Translations under genes and position numbers: made by a program | In this document: piece after piece, positions 10,601 through 21,028 of the stretch | How the letters are laid out: the number at the start of each line of letters is the position of its first letter | How positions within the stretch are numbered: the stretch's first letter is position 1 | Origin: Paramoeba atlantica | Lineage: Eukaryota; Discosea | Reading direction: 5' to 3' | Assembly: GCA_977017575.1 (NCBI GenBank) | Contig: CDRNVI010000038.1 | Span: 1 to 64,000 of the forward strand | DNA length: 64,000 nucleotides | The notes under the pieces: model-generated | The model's input: the letters and a program-made list of their open reading frames with translations, nothing else | Databases searched by the model: none | Told to the model about the DNA's origin: nothing

Positions 10601-11390
10601 TACGTGAAGCTCACAAGCTTCAAGATCATCCCTTCTCGCAATAGGTACGCCAATTTTTATCGCACCATAAGTAGCAATATGGACCCAAAGTTAGTACTCT
10701 TTATCTGAGTGTATCGAAGATGGAAGCCAGGGTTCGCTTTGCACAAGCAATGCTACAAGAACAGGACAATCGAGGCCAAAAAAAAAATTTACGCCTACTA
10801 TTTTCTGGCTAAGTTATGATAAAGGTTGGGGACTCATCCAAAAAGGCCTGGCAACACTCGGATTCCCTAGTATCGAAAGTCCCCACGGACCACCCACCTC
10901 AAATAATGTTATGGGGCGCTATTGATGTCGATGGCAATTTCCTTCATCACTGGTGTGAATTCAAAAAAATGCAACGAACACACTCCTCCAAACATTCCTC
11001 CAAACAAAGGGCTCGAAAAATTATATTATCGCAGTTGCACATTTGCAGAAGACGTATCTTCCATGGGAAAAGATCGGAGACAAAATCTCTATGGATGATA
11101 ACGCGCCTGGGCACAAGGCCATAACAATCACCTGGTGGAAATTTCATCCTCAGTTTGAGGCTCTGCGGCTTTGCATAGCTGTGAAGAGTGCTCATACTCT
11201 CCCAAGATGACCAGCAGACTCCCCGGATCTAAACCCGATCGAGGATCTCTGGAGTATTATTAAGCTCTGCAAGAAACACAGGCCAAATACCGTGAGCCAA
11301 ATAAAGGAAGTCTGCGATCTATACTTGAAGTCTACTGCTTGCATCTCTGTAAAAACCGCACTCTGCCTTTGACAAAAAAAATTAAAAAAA
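10600..11390 (+). pseudogene. Decayed Tc1/mariner transposase
   Basis: Scattered but ordered matches to the Tc1 catalytic domain in several frames: PPQIMLWGAIDVDG near 10890–10930, MDDNAPGHKA near 11090–11125, and SPDLNPIEDLWSIIK near 11220–11265. These are the usual second and third active-site regions. Several frame changes separate them, and the N-terminal DNA-binding part is not recognisable. It is an old, inactive insertion on the plus strand; terminal repeats were not identified. Confidence 0.7.
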
Positions 11391-11530
11391 ACTAGGTTGA
11401 TTTTTCTTTTACTAACTAGTAGATTTTTCTTTTTCTTTTCGATGTTCTTCTTTCAGGGGTGACACGTCTTTAGACAAGACGCGAGTATTGATGATGAAAC
11501 CACCACCACTTAAACCAAAATGGAGTTCTC

Positions 11531-11987
11531 GCACTCTTACAAGATGGTCGGCAGACTCCACGGATCCTCCTCCCCTGTCAAACCAAGCTATTTTACTTGA
11601 AGATGGGAATTTTTGAACAGTTGTTTTCGCAAGGTATCACTTCTTCGAACTGTGGTGCGCCCCTCAAAATGACCCACTTTTGACTAAAAAAGGTGAAAAA
11701 GTATTTTTCGGACCTAAAGGGGCATTTTTGTGTCGAAAGAATGGTATGGTTGGAGTCGTATTCTCTACCCAATACGTTCGGTAGGCTTTCATTCATGCCT
11801 GCGAGTGATTTCCCACGCGCAAATGTCGGATTTAGTGCTCTGAGAGCAAAAATATGCGAAAATGACCCCATTTGTCGAAAGGGGCCTTTCCGTGGCTCGC
11901 ACTCTTACAAGATGGTCGGCAGACTCACGGATCCTCCTCCCCTGTCAAACCAAGCTATTTTACTTGAAGATGGGAATTTTTGAACAG
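11531..11987. repeat. H-family fragment between 90-bp direct repeats
   Basis: An H-repeat fragment in reverse orientation (about 11621–11880) lies between two nearly identical direct repeats of about 90 bp (11531–11620 and 11897–11987, beginning TCGCACTCTTACAAGATGG). The duplicate is much longer than a normal target-site duplication. This fits unequal repair or template switching during integration better than simple transposition. Confidence 0.6.
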
Positions 11988-12060
11988 TTTCGCAGGATGC
12001 TTTTCACCACATGCTTTTCACATGCTGTTGGTTCAACAGCATTGTAGTCCAACTTGGAAG

Positions 12061-13878
12061 CTTAGTATGCATTATCAATCTGCGGTCGCCGGGGGGTCCA
12101 TGGGGGGGGTCCAGGGGGGGGTCCAGGGGGGGGGGGTCATGGTCGAGCAAATTTTTTCGAAAAAATTAGTTTTCGAAAAAAAACCGCAGAAAGGGTAGCC
12201 GGGGTCTTGGCGCGCATTTTCCACCCCCCTACCCGGGGGTGACCCCCCCGCGTATCCGCAGGACGGGTCCGCCAAGTTCGGATTTTTTCGGAAAATTTTT
12301 TTTGAAAAAAAATTCAACTTGGCGAAAAAAATGACAAAAAAAATATTTTTCCAAAATCGTTTCCCCTATTGTATTTTGATAGTTTGGGACCTATACTAGG
12401 TTTCTCGGCCGTTGTTTTCACAAGGTATCCCTTCTTCGAACCGTGGTGCGCCCCTCAAAATGACCCAATTTTGACTAAAAAAGGTGAAAAAGTATTTTTC
12501 GGACCTAAAGGGGCATTTTTGTGTCGAAAGAATGGTATGGTTGGAGTCGCATTCTCTACCCAATACGTTCGGTAGGCTTTCATTCATGCTTGCGAGTGAT
12601 TTCCCACGCGCAAATGTCGGATTTAGTGCTCTGAGAGCAAAAATATGCGAAAATGACCCCATTTGTACCCGAAATTCGGCTATTTTTGGCTATAATCTTT
12701 CCGTTTTCCAGGCTAAATTTTCTTTTTTAGGCTCTTCGTTAAACGCGGCGGTAGTTTTCAACGCGAAGCGCGCAGCATCAGTGACTTCTAAGTTGAAAGC
12801 AACCACCGCGTTTAACGAAGAGCCTAAAAAAGAAAATATACGATAATAACAAAAATTTACATTTATCAGCGCCACTTTAATTCTAGGCTCTTCGTTAAAC
12901 GCGGTGGTTGTTTTCAACTTAGAAGTCACTCATGCTGCGCGATTCGCGTTGAAAACTACCTCCGCGTTTAACGAAGAGCCTAGAAAAGAAAATTTAAAAA
13001 AGCGCTAAATAGTGAAAAAAATGTATGAACAAAAAAATTCGAAGCACAAAAATAAGAACATGCGATTTTTATTCATCTCATTTTAGAGGATCATTTTTTA
13101 GAGGATCTTAGAAGTCACTCATGCTGCGCGCTTCGCGTTCAAAACTACCACCGCGTTTAACGAAGAGCCTAAAAAAGAAAATTCGGCCTGGACAGCTAAA
13201 GTAAAACAAAGATTATAGCCAAAAATAGCCGATTTTAGGGTAAAAATGGGGTGATTTTTGGGTATTTTTGCTCTCAGAGCGCTAAATCTGATGTTTGCGC
13301 ATGAGGAATCACTCGGAGGCGTGAATGAAAGCCTACTGAACGTATTGGGTATAGAATGCGACTCCAACCACACCATTCTTTTGACATAAAACGTCCCTTT
13401 TGGGTCCGAAAATCACTTTTCCGCACTTTTTGGGTAAAAATGGACCATTTTGGGAGGCGTGCCACGGCTAGAAGAAGGGGTGTCTGGCGAAAACAACGGT
13501 GTAGGGGGCTAGTATAGGTCCCAAACTCTCAAAATACATTAGCGAAAAAAATGTTGATAAAATATTTTTTTTACCATTTTTTACCAAGTAAAAAATTCCG
13601 TTTTCCTATTTTTTTTACCAAGTTGAATTTTTTTTCAAAAAACAAATTTCCGAAAAAATCTGAACTTGGCGGACCCGTCCTGCGGATACGCGGGGGAGTC
13701 ACCCCCGGGTAGGGGGGTGGAAAATGCGCGCCAAGACCCCGGCTACCCCTTCTGCAGTTTTTTTTCGAAAAATAGTTTTTTCGAAAAAATTTGCTCGACC
13801 ATGAGCAACTCCCCTGGACCGCCCCCTGAACCCCCCCATGGACCCCCCGGCGCCTGCAGATTGATAATGCATACTAAG
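12061..13878. repeat. Inverted pair of H repeats, 1.8-kb palindrome
   Basis: Two H-family copies face each other. The left arm (12061–12838) is in reverse orientation and the right arm (about 13106–13878) in forward orientation. The outer boundaries are a perfect 23-bp inverted repeat (12061–12083 and 13856–13878) beginning CTTAGTATGCATTATC. The arms are visibly diverged from each other, with the right arm more decayed. Between them lie about 270 bp holding one more free-standing hairpin. The structure resembles a foldback transposon, but no protein is encoded. Confidence 0.7.
12879..12995. repeat. Free-standing H hairpin
   Basis: A palindrome with arms starting CTAGGCTCTTCGTTAAACGC and ending with the complement, loop about 40 nt, without the rest of the H repeat. 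It lies about 40 bp from the hairpin of the left H arm (12707–12838). Its independent presence suggests that the hairpin can move or duplicate on its own. Confidence 0.65.
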
Positions 13879-13964
13879 CGGCACATTGATAATGCATATA
13901 GCACATTGATAATGCATATAGCACATTGATATTGCATATAGCACATTGATAATGCATATAGCAC
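13860..13964. repeat. 20-bp minisatellite
   Basis: Four tandem units of ATTGATAATGCATATAGCAC (13885–13964; the third has one change), preceded by a variant 25-bp unit that contains the outer end of the H palindrome. The array therefore grew from the H terminus. The IS30-like gene begins directly after it. Confidence 0.85.
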
Positions 13965-13996
13965 ATTGACCTTCAGAATTTTATTTGACCTTCAGA

Positions 13997-15013
13997 ATGT
14001 CAGTTTCCCAACGTAAAACCAAACGCCTAGACACCGAGGCCCGGGAAACTATCGCAGTGCTCTATAGTCAACAAGGCTTCTCGCAAGAAGAAATAGCAGA
14101 AAAACTGGGAGAAAGCCAGGCTACTGTGAGCCGGGAGCTCAAGCGAGGCGCACGTCTCGGCGAGTACAGTGCAAAGCGTGCGCAAGGGACGAGTGAAAAA
14201 GCCATGACAAAACGCAAGGGGAAGAAGCTTAAGATTTCCGGTTCAATGCGACATAAAGTTCTCTCCCTTCTGGAAAAAAGATTTAGCCCTCAACAAATTG
14301 CGCCTGGAACATATAAGGAAGATGGCGTAAAACTGTCACGTGTAGCAATTTACGGATTTATCCAACGCGAAGACAGAGCGGGGCACTTGGTCAAGTTTCT
14401 TCGGCGGGGGGGAGGTCGTGGCAGACGACGTCGTGGCACGAATCGTCTGAAAATACCAAACCGGACGGATATTAGCGAACGCCCCGATTCAGTCAACAGT
14501 CGGTCCCGGTATGGAGACTGGAAATGCGACCTAATTGAAGGGAGTAAACACAGCGGCTTTTTTCTCAGTCTTGTAGAACGGAAAAGCCGGTTTGGCATCC
14601 TTCGCAAGCTGTCTTGCAAAAGGTCGGATCTCGTTGTGCAGGAAATTATCCAAGCACTGCGATGTTATCAGGTTCGTACTTTGACCTATGACAACGGCTC
14701 CGAGTTTGCGATGCACGAGGCAGTGAATTAAGCATTAGGCTGTTTATCTTTCTTTTGCAAGCCCTACGCAAGTTGGGAAAAGCGCGGGGTAGAACATTTC
14801 AGTGGTCTAGTGCGCGATTTCTACCCGAAGCGCGTTGTTTTCACTGACATTTCTCAAGCCATTCTGGACTCAGCGTGTGATTCAATTAACCAACGACCTA
14901 TGGAAATTCTCCAGAACAGCAGCCCAAAGGAGCTTGCCGAAAACATTCGAGGTAACATTGCTCCGAAGGTACGTAGCGGGTTCTTAGTAGACACGTCGGA
15001 AGAATCAGAATGA
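13997..15013 (+). pseudogene. IS30-like transposase, one in-frame stop
   Basis: A 339-codon frame broken only by a TAA at 14729–14731. Residues 8–50 form the HTH_38 DNA-binding domain (…FSQEEIAEKLGESQATVSREL). The catalytic core has D178 (GDWKCDLIEG), D232 (TYDNGSEF) and, past the stop, E266 in the block SWEKRGVEHFSGLVRDFYPK, which gives the exact DD(33)E spacing of IS30. The ATG at 13997 is chosen because it opens the HTH domain. IS30 is a bacterial insertion-sequence family that moves by copy-out circles; here it is embedded between eukaryotic repeats. No terminal inverted repeats were recognised; short direct repeats TGACCTTCAGAAT flank the start. Without the stop it would be full length. 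Confidence 0.85.
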
Positions 15014-15472
15014 CGGACTTTATAGGCAGCATCATATCACCAAAATTGCTATTTTTGGGCTAATTCGTTATTTCCGGCAACACGATCATCGTAATAATCG
15101 TCCAAGATATTATACCTCTGAACAATAACCTTCTGCAATAACCGCGTCCACAGCTCCGCTTCGTTTCTTTTCTCTCTTCGTATCTGAGATTTGTGGTTTG
15201 TCTCAGTGACAAAGACATCCGATTCTTATCCATAAATGTGCGTCCTTTATATACACGGGCATGTACTTATGCGCGTTACCCTAATATCACACAGACTTTC
15301 GACTTCGCAAATTGCTTCCCACTAACGACACACATTCTTGTCTTGCAAACGGGTAAACAATGTCTAGGCTTTGCTAGGGGTTGGGTATGGTGTCTGGGTT
15401 CATTGGCCCGGCCGGCCCCTCCGTGCGTTCGGCCTCTCATATTCCCCAAAACAACTACCACCTTCCCCCCAT
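15014..15472. other. No supported gene
   Basis: Sequence between the IS30-like gene and the end of the PIF transposase. Open frames on both strands here are antisense shadows or lack motifs. No repeat shared with other parts of the window was recognised. Confidence 0.4.
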
Positions 15473-16429
15473 TTATCGGGGGTCGCTCGCGCGACTTACA
15501 CCAGTTTTCTCGACAATTTCGCATCCCTCACTGCACCAACATTTATTCAAATGGTCAATCTTTCGGAGAGACGCATTCACCCCAGTATCAAAGTCGTACT
15601 GCGGCTCTCCAGCCAACAGTCCGTACGCCAACACAGATACTATCTGAACAGCATCTTTGATCCAGGAAAGATCATGATCTGTTGCCCAGAAAAAACGAAA
15701 CTTGTCCACATGGGCAAAGAAACGCTCTACACGAGAGCGCACTAATGCGAGCCTCTCGTTGACGCGTAATTGATCGTCCTCAAGCATTCCCTTGTTTGGA
15801 GTTTTGTATGGGACCAAACAATGATAACAACCAACATACCCCAGGTCGGCCAGAAAGATTTCATCTTTGTGATGCTCAAAGAGGTATGTTCCATGAGTCA
15901 TCGTGTCTTGATAAATCCTTGCATCGTGCACACTTCCAACTACGGGCCCACGAAAAAAGATAGGAACTCCGGCCAGTGTGAGCCATAATTCAATTTTAAA
16001 ACAGTGTTCCCCGTTCTTCCCAGAGTAAGTCGAATTCTTCCGTTTAACAGTCTGACTACGGGGATCAAATTTCATATGAGGTTTTTTTGCTCGACAAGGG
16101 ATGGTGGTAACGTCTAGCATACACGTCACGTCGCTAAGCCACGGGACACCATGACGAAATCTCAGCGAAGGATTCATCAACGAGGGTGAACGATACAGGT
16201 CCGCGATGCGATGAAAATCCTCGCGCAGGGTTCGCACGGAAACTGGGGGATCCTCTGGCCCCGTCCATATGACTTGCAAATCACTCAATTGTTCCCAAGA
16301 ACAATTCAGTGCACATAAGCAAAGGGAAGACTTCAACCTCCTTAGATCAGTGCTTGTTACGTTAGTTCCATGCACCGCTTGCTGTTCCGCGTAAAATTGC
16401 GCAAGCTGTTCTCGGGTCACGCCATACAT
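15473..16429 (-). CDS. PIF/Harbinger-type transposase (DDE_Tnp_4)
   Basis: An intact minus-strand frame of 318 codons from ATG. The catalytic core of the IS5/Harbinger type is visible: D106 in CMLDVTTIPC, D195 in FLADLGYVG and E236 in VERFFAHVDKFRFF, with SVHDARIYQ between. The N-terminal 90 residues probably bind DNA but lack a clear motif. Harbinger elements often encode a second, Myb-like protein; the neighbouring minus-strand genes do not show a Myb domain. No terminal repeats or TSD were found, so this may be either an element remnant or a gene still in use. Confidence 0.8.
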   Translation of the reverse strand: MYGVTREQLAQFYAEQQAVHGTNVTSTDLRRLKSSLCLCALNCSWEQLSDLQVIWTGPEDPPVSVRTLREDFHRIADLYRSPSLMNPSLRFRHGVPWLSDVTCMLDVTTIPCRAKKPHMKFDPRSQTVKRKNSTYSGKNGEHCFKIELWLTLAGVPIFFRGPVVGSVHDARIYQDTMTHGTYLFEHHKDEIFLADLGYVGCYHCLVPYKTPNKGMLEDDQLRVNERLALVRSRVERFFAHVDKFRFFWATDHDLSWIKDAVQIVSVLAYGLLAGEPQYDFDTGVNASLRKIDHLNKCWCSEGCEIVEKTGVSRASDPR

Positions 16430-16660
16430 GAATGCCTCTATGACAGTACTAGCTATGAAATTGAACTATGTTATGCTAAATATGTTATGTTATGTTACGG
16501 GCTAGAGGGTAAAAACACGACTTGTAGATTAGGTAAAATGGTATTTGAGGTGAACAATAAACATCCGCTTTGACACACTTAAAACTATCACGAATAATAA
16601 GCAGAACTTAAAATATTATCTTCTCTCTTTCTCCTTCAACTTTTCCTCAACGCGTCCTTT

Positions 16661-17497
16661 TTAGTTCAGCCGCGGGAACGAGACTACACGGTCTGATGTT
16701 CTTATTTCTTTCGCCGTATAATAGGACGGCATGGGGACATTCTTCCCCTGATCTGCAGCCGTGGGACAAGCTTCTGGGGTCTGAGATGCTGGCTTCTGAG
16801 ATGCTTCATCCGCCCCTCGTTTGAGCCAGGCACGAGAACGCCTCCCGGATACAGAGCGCCACAAACTATCCACGAAGTCTCCTACTTCGTTGTCCCGTCG
16901 AGGTGCATACATCGGGCTGAGTTCCAGGAAGCTTTGGAGATCCTGGGCAGCTTCTCCAACAAAGTAAACGGCGGAACATCCATAAGCAGATGCCCGCGGC
17001 GATCTACGATGTGAAGAATGGCGCGCTCCAGCATCTGTGGCGTAATGTCTATGCCACAAACGGAACGGCCCCCGTGAAGGAAACTATCCATGGTGCGATG
17101 AATGTGTTCCAGGATCGCGTTATATAATCGCGTTATATAATTCACTGGGCCCACGGCTGTACATGGGGACGCCGTCGAGTATACTCAACACCATGCAAAA
17201 TGCTTTTTCTCGGATAGAAAATCTTCTCTCTGTGTCGGCCAGATTGCCAGCCTCATCAGAAAGCTTCAAGGCCAGCTGAATAAATTTTTTCCATATATGG
17301 GGTGCTGAATAATGGCCCCCCACATAAGGTATGAGAACAGCCGCTGCTTGTTCATGGGTCAGATTCAAATGAAGCATTGACAGAGCGCAGAACACGTCAA
17401 GCGTGGGGCTTTTTAAAGATATGCTCAGCTCTACAACCACATCAGAACAATACCCGGTAAAAGCGTGTGAAACGTCTTTCCAGGGAAGAAGTATCAT
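16661..17497 (-). pseudogene. Unrecognised gene broken by a 13-bp duplication
   Basis: Three overlapping minus-strand frames (17120–17497, 16882–17154, 16661–17059) appear to be one gene. A 13-bp tandem duplication (TCGCGTTATATAA at 17115–17127 and 17128–17140) shifts the frame: the words before and after it are continuous if one unit is ignored (…GPSELYNAI then ILEHIHRTMDSF…). A second shift lies near 16970. The predicted protein is helical and Leu-rich with a Ser/Pro/Arg-rich C-terminus. I do not recognise the family. It lies between the PIF transposase and the coiled-coil gene on the same strand, so the three may form one element. Confidence 0.5.
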
Positions 17498-17699
17498 ATC
17501 GAGAAGTTGAAAATGAGAAAAGTAACTCTGTTGTCATTCAAAAGTTTAGTGATTTTTGCTCAATATTTTCTGCTTTACTGACAGTAACTAGCGTTTCATA
17601 TTCTGTACTTTGGCTTCAATATTCTTACTACTTCAGACTTCCAAATCCAAACTTACTACTTCATCCAAATTTTCTTTATTTAATAAAGAAACAATCGGG

Positions 17700-18665
17700 T
17701 TATCGTAAACCCGACTGATCATACAACTTACTCTTTCCTGTCGTCTTGGTTTTAGACTCTTCGCTTTCTGCGATCCGGGATTTCGCAATTACTGCTTGTT
17801 TCAGTAATGCGATCTGGGCTCTCATGTCGTCTGTCTCGCGACGATGAGAAAGTTGAGCCTCAGTTAATCTTTCAACCTTGGCTTCAAGACGGCTAGTCAC
17901 CGCTTGCAACTTTTCTACTTCAGCGAGCGCCTTTGCTGCCTCGGTCTGACTTACAGAAACCGCGCCGCGTAGAAGTCGATTTTGTTCTCGATATCTTTTC
18001 GACGCCGCAACGGTCTCTCCACGAAACCCTCGCCAAAGAGTTCGAAACCATTCTGCAATGGTCTCTTGGCCTTTGCGGGATGGCTCATACAACCCTGGGT
18101 AGGCTTTCGCCAGGAAGGCACCTAGGTTTTGCGAGAGTACATCTGTGGGGAGCTCGATGGAGGGGAGTGACCATTGATCCCCGTGTTTCCACGGCCAATA
18201 ACTTGGCATCTCTTCCTCTCGAACACCATTTAGCACGTTGCATTTGGCGTCGGAAAAGAACAAGCCTACCTGGCGATGTTTTGCAATGAGGATGATACCC
18301 TCGAGAAGGATTTCTTCGTCCAGTGTAACACCACACAAAGTGTTGTGAATACTGGGAACTGAAGAAGCGGTGAGCTGATGATGACGGTTGTTTAACCATG
18401 TCACGGCCCTCGAAATAATATCGTCCTCGAGACGATCCATGATTTCTTGAGGGGGAAGTCTGTCAGGGGCAAATTGGGCACTGTTTCGTTCCTCCTGAGT
18501 CATCTTGAGATACTCCAAACCTCTCTCCGCTCTTTTCAAAGGAATGTGGAGTACCTTCTTTAAGGTGTGTTGCACCCAATTTCTTAATCGATCAAAGTTT
18601 TCCGAGTCTGCATGTCCGTAGGAACACGCCTCTACCTCACTATCCTTTGGGGGCAAATCGTCCAT
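17700..18665 (-). CDS. Hypothetical protein with C-terminal coiled coil
   Basis: An intact minus-strand frame of 321 codons from ATG (the bases at 18663–18665). The N-terminal two thirds is mixed helical sequence with Trp-rich patches (YWPWKHGDQW) and no recognised domain. Residues about 230–300 show heptad-like Leu/Ala/Glu/Lys spacing typical of a coiled coil (…AEVEKLQAVTSRLEAKVERL…), followed by a basic tail. It is separated by about 200 bp from the broken gene at 16661–17497 and oriented the same way. It could be an accessory protein of the PIF element or a host gene. Function unknown. Confidence 0.6.
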   Translation of the reverse strand: MDDLPPKDSEVEACSYGHADSENFDRLRNWVQHTLKKVLHIPLKRAERGLEYLKMTQEERNSAQFAPDRLPPQEIMDRLEDDIISRAVTWLNNRHHQLTASSVPSIHNTLCGVTLDEEILLEGIILIAKHRQVGLFFSDAKCNVLNGVREEEMPSYWPWKHGDQWSLPSIELPTDVLSQNLGAFLAKAYPGLYEPSRKGQETIAEWFRTLWRGFRGETVAASKRYREQNRLLRGAVSVSQTEAAKALAEVEKLQAVTSRLEAKVERLTEAQLSHRRETDDMRAQIALLKQAVIAKSRIAESEESKTKTTGKSKLYDQSGLR

Positions 18666-19051
18666 ACGGAATATGTTTGAAAAAAGTATCGTTATAAAAC
18701 GGGATTCTAAAAAAGATAAAAGAGATGATAAAATATGAAATGTACCAATATAAATTATGTACGTCGCTATAAAAAATATATGAGAAATTATGAGTTTGCC
18801 AATAGCTAGGTATTGAGAAAAAATAAGAGGAAAAATACATAAAAAAATTCACCCCTCCCCTAACTCAGCCGCACCCGGACGCACCCGGACGCACCCAGAC
18901 GCACCCACCTGTTTCAACCCTCTAATTAAGGGAAAATTAATTAAGGTTTTCAAAAACAATTATTCCCTTAATTAGTGTTCCCTTATTTTATGTTTCCTTA
19001 ATTGTTTTGCGGGAATCAAGTTGAAAATAGCCCAAGATCACGAGATAGGTA
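18666..19051. other. AT-rich spacer with short tandem repeats
   Basis: No gene seen. Four near-tandem 10-bp units of the type CGCACCC(G/A)GA lie at about 18869–18908. A stretch at about 18958–18999 (ATTATTCCCTTAATTAG…) recurs in the same orientation at about 21594–21635, on the far side of Pg-2. These direct repeats of about 42 bp do not adjoin the Pg-2 ends, so they are not its target duplication. Confidence 0.5.
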
Positions 19052-19122
19052 ACCCGGGGTGCGGATTAATATCCAAATGCGCTTTAATATCCAAATAGGT
19101 TTTTTCACTTCAAAATCACATT

Positions 19123-20889
19123 ATGGAAGCTGTTGCATCCGAATGCTTGAAGCGCCATTCGGAAGAGCTGAAATGTCAAGAAACAACTTGGGAAATTATT
19201 TCTGAATGTAGTTCCTTAGGTGATTTTGAGGCATCGCCGTCCGAAGAAGCGCCAAATGGAACGGAAGACGCTCATCAAGTTTATAGGGTGGCAGAAAGTT
19301 CTGACCCAGAAGAAAGTGGAGGATCAGAAAGCAGCGAAGAAGGCAACAGTGAAGAAGATGATACTGACAGTGTGGAAGAAAGCCCAAGCACCGAACAAGT
19401 GAAATTAGGTGGAATCCGCGCACGGGAAAAGCGGCCTGTTTCCTCGAATGGCCGTCGACGCAACGAACTCGTCGATCACAAGGTGAAAAGACGCGTTTTC
19501 GCATATTACGAATCCCTTCCTGCATCTACGAAAGATAGAAAGAAAGGCTTAATGCCTATTTTAAATGCGTTCATAAGCAAGGCATGGCCAACAATGAATT
19601 TTAGGATCACGCGAAAGCGTCAACTTATGAATTGGGGCTGTGCTCCAAGAAAAGGTGGAGGCAAGCGACGTAAGCACAACAGAAGGCATCCACTTTGTCA
19701 TGTAAAGCAGCTTCTTTCATCTTTAATACGAGGTCGTAGAAGCACAAATGCCATAGTTACCTTGCAAATGGTAAAATCTGAAGCACTGCATATTATACGC
19801 GACGGTGTAGATCCAGACGTGCAATCTATTAATTCTGTAAGCGACTCGTGGGTATCTCGGTTTCTGCGACGCTCTGGCTTCTCCCTTCGCAGTGTTCAAC
19901 GCCAAACTACCTTAACCAATGCTGAGCTTCATCAAAAAATTCATTCCCTGCATACTTTTGTTCATCGCACTTTATCCACTAAATTGTTTCGCTGTGTTTT
20001 CAATTTTGATGAAATTCCCTTGTCCCTGCGAGGTTCCATGCGATCACTTAAGACTGTGGCAGATATTGCGGAACAAGATATTCGAGCTTCCATCAACCCT
20101 AACGACCGCAAACGTTGCGCGACTCTTATTTGTGGTGTCGGCGTAGTCATTGACAAAAATTTGAACCCCGTGAAGCACTTTTTTACTAAACCAATGATTC
20201 TCTTCAAGGCTAAAAGCTACATCTTAATCAATGAGACGTTTGATGCTCGAACCACGCGCGGCATAACTGCGAAGGCCGTTGTCAATTCACCATTTTTCAT
20301 CAAGTGCTTCATACCGTTTCTTCAAGCAGAATTTCGCGCACATCGTGTTGAAGGCCCAACTCTTATGATTATGGATTCTGCGCGCCCGCATATTACCACA
20401 GATGTTCTCCAGACGTTTGCAGAAAAGTTACAATCACATGCGGCTGTTCTCCCTGGTGGATGCACATGTTGGCTCCAATGGGTTGACGTTTACTATGCTT
20501 CCCACTACAAGGCAGCTCACACATCCCTATGGGAGGCAGAGCACAGTATCACACGTACTGCAAAGGAAAAGCGTACGTGGTTACACTCCATGGTCGCACG
20601 AGCCCACGACAAAATTACTGCTAACATGAATGTAAAGGATCAATTCGTCAAGTTGGGTTACTTAAACCGTTCACTTGCCCAGTTCCACTCCCCCAAGCTA
20701 GAAAACTATAAATACGATCCGCCGATAATTCCTGCAGACCGCGTGCATCAGCACAAGATAAAAATTTCCCAACAGTTTCAACGCGGCGCACAGTCGGGCA
20801 TTAGAACCGGGCCTCTAGATTCCTTTTTGACGATGCAGTCGACATCAACGCGCCAAGCAAGCAACACGCAAGCCATTGAAGAACTGTAA
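19123..20889 (+). CDS. Pg-2 transposase (pogo/DDE_1 type)
   Basis: An intact frame of 588 codons from an ATG 71 bp inside the left end. Order of domains: acidic Ser/Glu-rich region (residues 55–95), basic linker (100–195), CENP-B/Tc5-type helix-turn-helix (about 205–265), and DDE_1 catalytic core with D296 (FNFDEIPLS), D418 (IMDSARPH) and D455 (LQWVDVYYASHYK). The C-terminal 100 residues are basic. The enzyme would excise the element at its terminal repeats and insert at TA. As in Pg-1, the third motif (QWVDV) departs from the QPLD of pogo/Tigger, marking a distinct branch. No missing catalytic residue is seen. Confidence 0.9.
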   Translation: MEAVASECLKRHSEELKCQETTWEIISECSSLGDFEASPSEEAPNGTEDAHQVYRVAESSDPEESGGSESSEEGNSEEDDTDSVEESPSTEQVKLGGIRAREKRPVSSNGRRRNELVDHKVKRRVFAYYESLPASTKDRKKGLMPILNAFISKAWPTMNFRITRKRQLMNWGCAPRKGGGKRRKHNRRHPLCHVKQLLSSLIRGRRSTNAIVTLQMVKSEALHIIRDGVDPDVQSINSVSDSWVSRFLRRSGFSLRSVQRQTTLTNAELHQKIHSLHTFVHRTLSTKLFRCVFNFDEIPLSLRGSMRSLKTVADIAEQDIRASINPNDRKRCATLICGVGVVIDKNLNPVKHFFTKPMILFKAKSYILINETFDARTTRGITAKAVVNSPFFIKCFIPFLQAEFRAHRVEGPTLMIMDSARPHITTDVLQTFAEKLQSHAAVLPGGCTCWLQWVDVYYASHYKAAHTSLWEAEHSITRTAKEKRTWLHSMVARAHDKITANMNVKDQFVKLGYLNRSLAQFHSPKLENYKYDPPIIPADRVHQHKIKISQQFQRGAQSGIRTGPLDSFLTMQSTSTRQASNTQAIEEL

Positions 20890-21028
20890 TGTGATCAAGT
20901 CGAAAGATGAAATTGAAGCCTAAGATCCAAGATGCAAGTTGAAAGGAGTTGAAACATAAAATTAAAAGACATCGTGAACGTTATATCTTTCGTATTTCTC
21001 TTATAACATTTATAATGTCATAATGCTT

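Noticed and set aside
6188-13465. Recurring open frames on both strands of the H repeats
   Set aside because: They recur because the DNA is repeated; they overlap on opposite strands, differ in length between copies and match no known domain.
13860-13964. CRISPR-like array
   Set aside because: The 20-bp units are directly tandem without variable spacers; it is a minisatellite.
2380-14731. Alternative genetic code suggested by isolated in-frame TAA/TGA in otherwise complete transposases
   Set aside because: The intact genes (Pg-2, hAT, LINE-B) end at TAA in the expected place and contain none inside, so the standard meaning of TAA holds; isolated stops are mutations.
13997-15013. Bacterial contamination explaining the IS30-like gene
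   Set aside because: It is continuous on both sides with repeats found elsewhere in the window or typical of eukaryotic transposons; an assembly chimera is still possible but not favoured.
15193-15745. Plus-strand frames over the PIF transposase
   Set aside because: Antisense to a frame with complete DDE motifs.
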